DNA of 64,000 nucleotides from Nitrobacteraceae bacterium AZCC 2146. Its GTDB lineage: Bacteria > Pseudomonadota > Alphaproteobacteria > Rhizobiales > Xanthobacteraceae. Where the stretch lies: the NCBI GenBank assembly GCA_036924855.1, contig JBAGRP010000001.1:744001-808000 (forward strand), read 5' to 3'. The number at the start of each line of letters is the position of its first letter. Positions within the stretch are counted from its first letter, which is position 1. Both the position numbers and the translations under genes were made by a program. The notes beneath the pieces are model-generated. The model searched no databases, had not been told where the DNA came from, and worked only from the letters and a program-made list of their open reading frames with translations. Shown in pieces: positions 62,082 to 64,000 of the stretch.

Positions 62082-63440
62082 TTACCGCCCCCCGTCCGGT
62101 CCCATCACCAGATCCGGTAGCCAGGTCGAGATTTCCGGCACAAAGCACAGCAGCACCACCGCGAACATCATCAGCAGCACGAAGGGCAGCGTGCCCCAGA
62201 TCACGTCGCTGAGCGGGATATCCGGCGCGACGTTGCGGATGACAAAAATGTTCAAGCCGACCGGCGGATGGATCAGGCCCATCTCCATGACGATGGTCAT
62301 GATGATGCCGAACCAGATGATGTCGAAGCCGGCGGCACGCAGTGGCGGCAGCACGATCGGCGCGGTCATCAGGATGATCGACACCGGCGGCAGGAAGAAT
62401 CCGAGCATCACCACCATTACCAGGATTGCCGCCAGCAATTCCCAGCGTGGCAGATGCATCGCGACGATGGACTCCGCCACCGATTGCGAGATGTGCAGGT
62501 AGCTCATCACGTAGGAATACAGCAGCGACATGCCGATGATCATCATCAGCATGGTGGATTCCCTGATCGTCGATTTCAGGATCGGAGCGAGATCGCGCGG
62601 CCGCCACACGCCGTAGATCGCAGCAATCAAGGCCAGCGCCAGCAGGCCGCCGAGCCCGGCGGTTTCCGACGGCGTCGAATAGCCGCCATACAGCGCGATC
62701 ATCACGCCAGTGAGCAGGATGATGAACGGCAGCACCCGGGGCAGCGCGCTGAAGCGCTCGGCCATGGTAAAGTCGTCGCGGTGCAGGATCGGCGAGGTCT
62801 CGCCGGTTTGCGTATAGGCGGCGTGGGCCGTGGCGTATTCCTTGCGGAAGCGGATCACTGCATAGACGCCGAACAGCGACACCAGCAGCAGGCCCGGGCC
62901 GATGCCGGCCAGGAACAGCCGGCCGAGCGATTTTTCCGCGGCGACCGCGAACAGGATCATGGTGATCGACGGCGGCAGCAGGATGCCCAGCGTGCCGCCA
63001 GCGGCGATGATGCCGGCGGCAAAACCGCCGGAATAACCGCGCTTGCGCATCTCGGGAATTCCGGCTGAGCCGATCGCCGAGCAGGTCGCGGGCGACGAGC
63101 CCGCCATCGCTGCAAACAGCGCGCAGGCAAAGACGTTGGCGACGCCGAGCCCGCCGGGGATGCGATGCAGCCAGGCATGCAGCGCCGAATAGAGATCCTG
63201 GCCGGCGCGGGACTTGCCGATCGCCGCCCCCTTGAGGATGAACAGCGGGATCGACAGCAGCGTGATCGAGGCCATCTCCTCGTAGACGTTCTGCGTCACC
63301 GTATCGAGCGAGGCCGACGGCATGTAGATTGCCATGAACACCACGGCGACAGAGCCCAATGCGAAGGCGATCGGCATTCCCGAAAACATCGCGACGAGAG
63401 TGGCCAGGCCGTAGCTAATTCCAATTCCAAGAACGGTCAC
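62082..63440 (-). CDS. dctM: TRAP transporter large permease (DctM)
   Basis: The 452-residue membrane protein has about 12 helices and the family landmarks SIPLFILKGAAIG, GSSPATCSAIGSAGIPEM, GYSGGFAAGIIAAGGTLGILLPPS and GLIHPPVGLNIFVI. TRAP transporters import carboxylates with a periplasmic binding protein and an ion gradient. Start is GTG 63440, overlapping the end of dctQ by 4 bases. The binding protein gene is not in the window and may lie past the right edge. Confidence 0.93.
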   Translation of the reverse strand: MTVLGIGISYGLATLVAMFSGMPIAFALGSVAVVFMAIYMPSASLDTVTQNVYEEMASITLLSIPLFILKGAAIGKSRAGQDLYSALHAWLHRIPGGLGVANVFACALFAAMAGSSPATCSAIGSAGIPEMRKRGYSGGFAAGIIAAGGTLGILLPPSITMILFAVAAEKSLGRLFLAGIGPGLLLVSLFGVYAVIRFRKEYATAHAAYTQTGETSPILHRDDFTMAERFSALPRVLPFIILLTGVMIALYGGYSTPSETAGLGGLLALALIAAIYGVWRPRDLAPILKSTIRESTMLMMIIGMSLLYSYVMSYLHISQSVAESIVAMHLPRWELLAAILVMVVMLGFFLPPVSIILMTAPIVLPPLRAAGFDIIWFGIIMTIVMEMGLIHPPVGLNIFVIRNVAPDIPLSDVIWGTLPFVLLMMFAVVLLCFVPEISTWLPDLVMGPDGGR

Positions 63441-63988
63441 GGGCGCGCCTTCCGGCTTAGCGGGATCAATATCTGCAGCAGGATCTGCACGCACAGCAGC
63501 GTCATGCCGGCCGCCATCAAGGCGTAGGGAATTGCCAAAGGCGGCGACCACATCGAATTGGATACCTGGCCATCGACCCAGGCCTCATGGGTCAGTGTCC
63601 AGGATTTCCAGGCGAAGAAGGTGCAGAACACGAAGCTGGCGACATCGACCAGCCAGAGCCGGATGCTGTTCACCATCGGCGACAGCAGCCCGACGAAGGC
63701 CTCGATGCCGATATGGCCGCGCTGGCCCTGCACATAGGCCGCGGTCATGAAGGTGGCGCCGACCAGCAGGAACACCGCAGCCTCGTCCTGCCAGTAGGTG
63801 GCGCTGTGGAAGATGCTGCGCGTCGCCACGCTGTAGCTGAGGATCACGCAGGCCGCGATCAGCGCGATCGCGGAAAGCACCACGATGACATTGTTGCAGA
63901 AGGCCAGCACGCGTTCGAGCGCCGCCACGAGCGGATGGCTCGCGGCGACGGTGGGGTGATCGAGCTGATCCAAAACCGGACCATGCAT
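63437..63988 (-). CDS. dctQ: TRAP transporter small permease (DctQ)
   Basis: The 183-residue membrane protein has four helices and the DctQ landmark YWQDEAAVFLLVGATFMTAAYVQGQRGHIGIE. It pairs with DctM. The ATG at 63988 is close to the right edge, and the frame may continue, so the true start is not certain. The solute-binding gene is probably upstream outside the window. Confidence 0.88.
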   Translation of the reverse strand: MHGPVLDQLDHPTVAASHPLVAALERVLAFCNNVIVVLSAIALIAACVILSYSVATRSIFHSATYWQDEAAVFLLVGATFMTAAYVQGQRGHIGIEAFVGLLSPMVNSIRLWLVDVASFVFCTFFAWKSWTLTHEAWVDGQVSNSMWSPPLAIPYALMAAGMTLLCVQILLQILIPLSRKARP

Positions 63989-64000
63989 CAGGCGGCAACG

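Overview
The window is 64 kb of high-GC chromosome from an alphaproteobacterium, most likely of the Bradyrhizobium/Rhodopseudomonas/Afipia group (Nitrobacteraceae). This rests on a eukaryote-like glutamine synthetase II (glnII) divergent from a DUF2735/GstI-type small protein, a class I PHA synthase, DUF3606 and Gly/Tyr-rich small secreted proteins, several families of palindromic intergenic repeats, and very dense coding. No prophage, insertion sequence, CRISPR array or rRNA operon is visible. Two tRNA genes (Glu-TTC, Pro-TGG) are present.

Layout. 0-10 kb: the start of a probable GGDEF protein, a RhlE-type DEAD-box helicase, an exported caspase-like peptidase, an FAD monooxygenase convergent with two tandem SDR dehydrogenases, and parE. 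10-20 kb: DedA and metallo-beta-lactamase-fold proteins, a PaiB-like protein, argC, then a nitrogen block (glnII with a sigma-54 promoter, divergent small protein, glutaminase), a MAPEG protein and phaC. 20-32 kb: alaC-hom-glpX-GNAT, a haloacid dehalogenase, recJ, a lytic transglycosylase, and efp divergent from epmA-epmB (EF-P and its lysylation enzymes). 32-43.5 kb: HdeD and PrsW membrane proteins, then an unusual run of about 20 very small genes (26-100 codons), several too short for ordinary ORF calling, among a few normal enzymes (GST, glyoxalase I, sirtuin). They include a stand-alone H-NS-like N-terminal domain and two paralogous coiled-coil proteins.

44-54 kb holds the most coherent system: a four-gene ABC transporter operon ending in a PlcP/GpdQ-type metallophosphoesterase, a YbhN/LPG-synthase-like membrane protein, and divergent btaB and btaA for the betaine lipid DGTS. 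Good Pho-box matches lie upstream of the ABC operon and between btaA and btaB. This reads as a phosphate-starvation membrane-lipid remodelling locus: PlcP would release diacylglycerol from phospholipid, BtaA would add the homoserine head group from AdoMet, and BtaB would N-methylate it. The transporter's substrate is unknown.

54-64 kb: an OpgC-like acyltransferase, an NDUFS4-like complex I protein, a leucine-degradation operon (mccB-mccA-mvaB with stop/start overlaps), an orphan beta-propeller protein and a TRAP transporter (DctM/DctQ) at the right edge.
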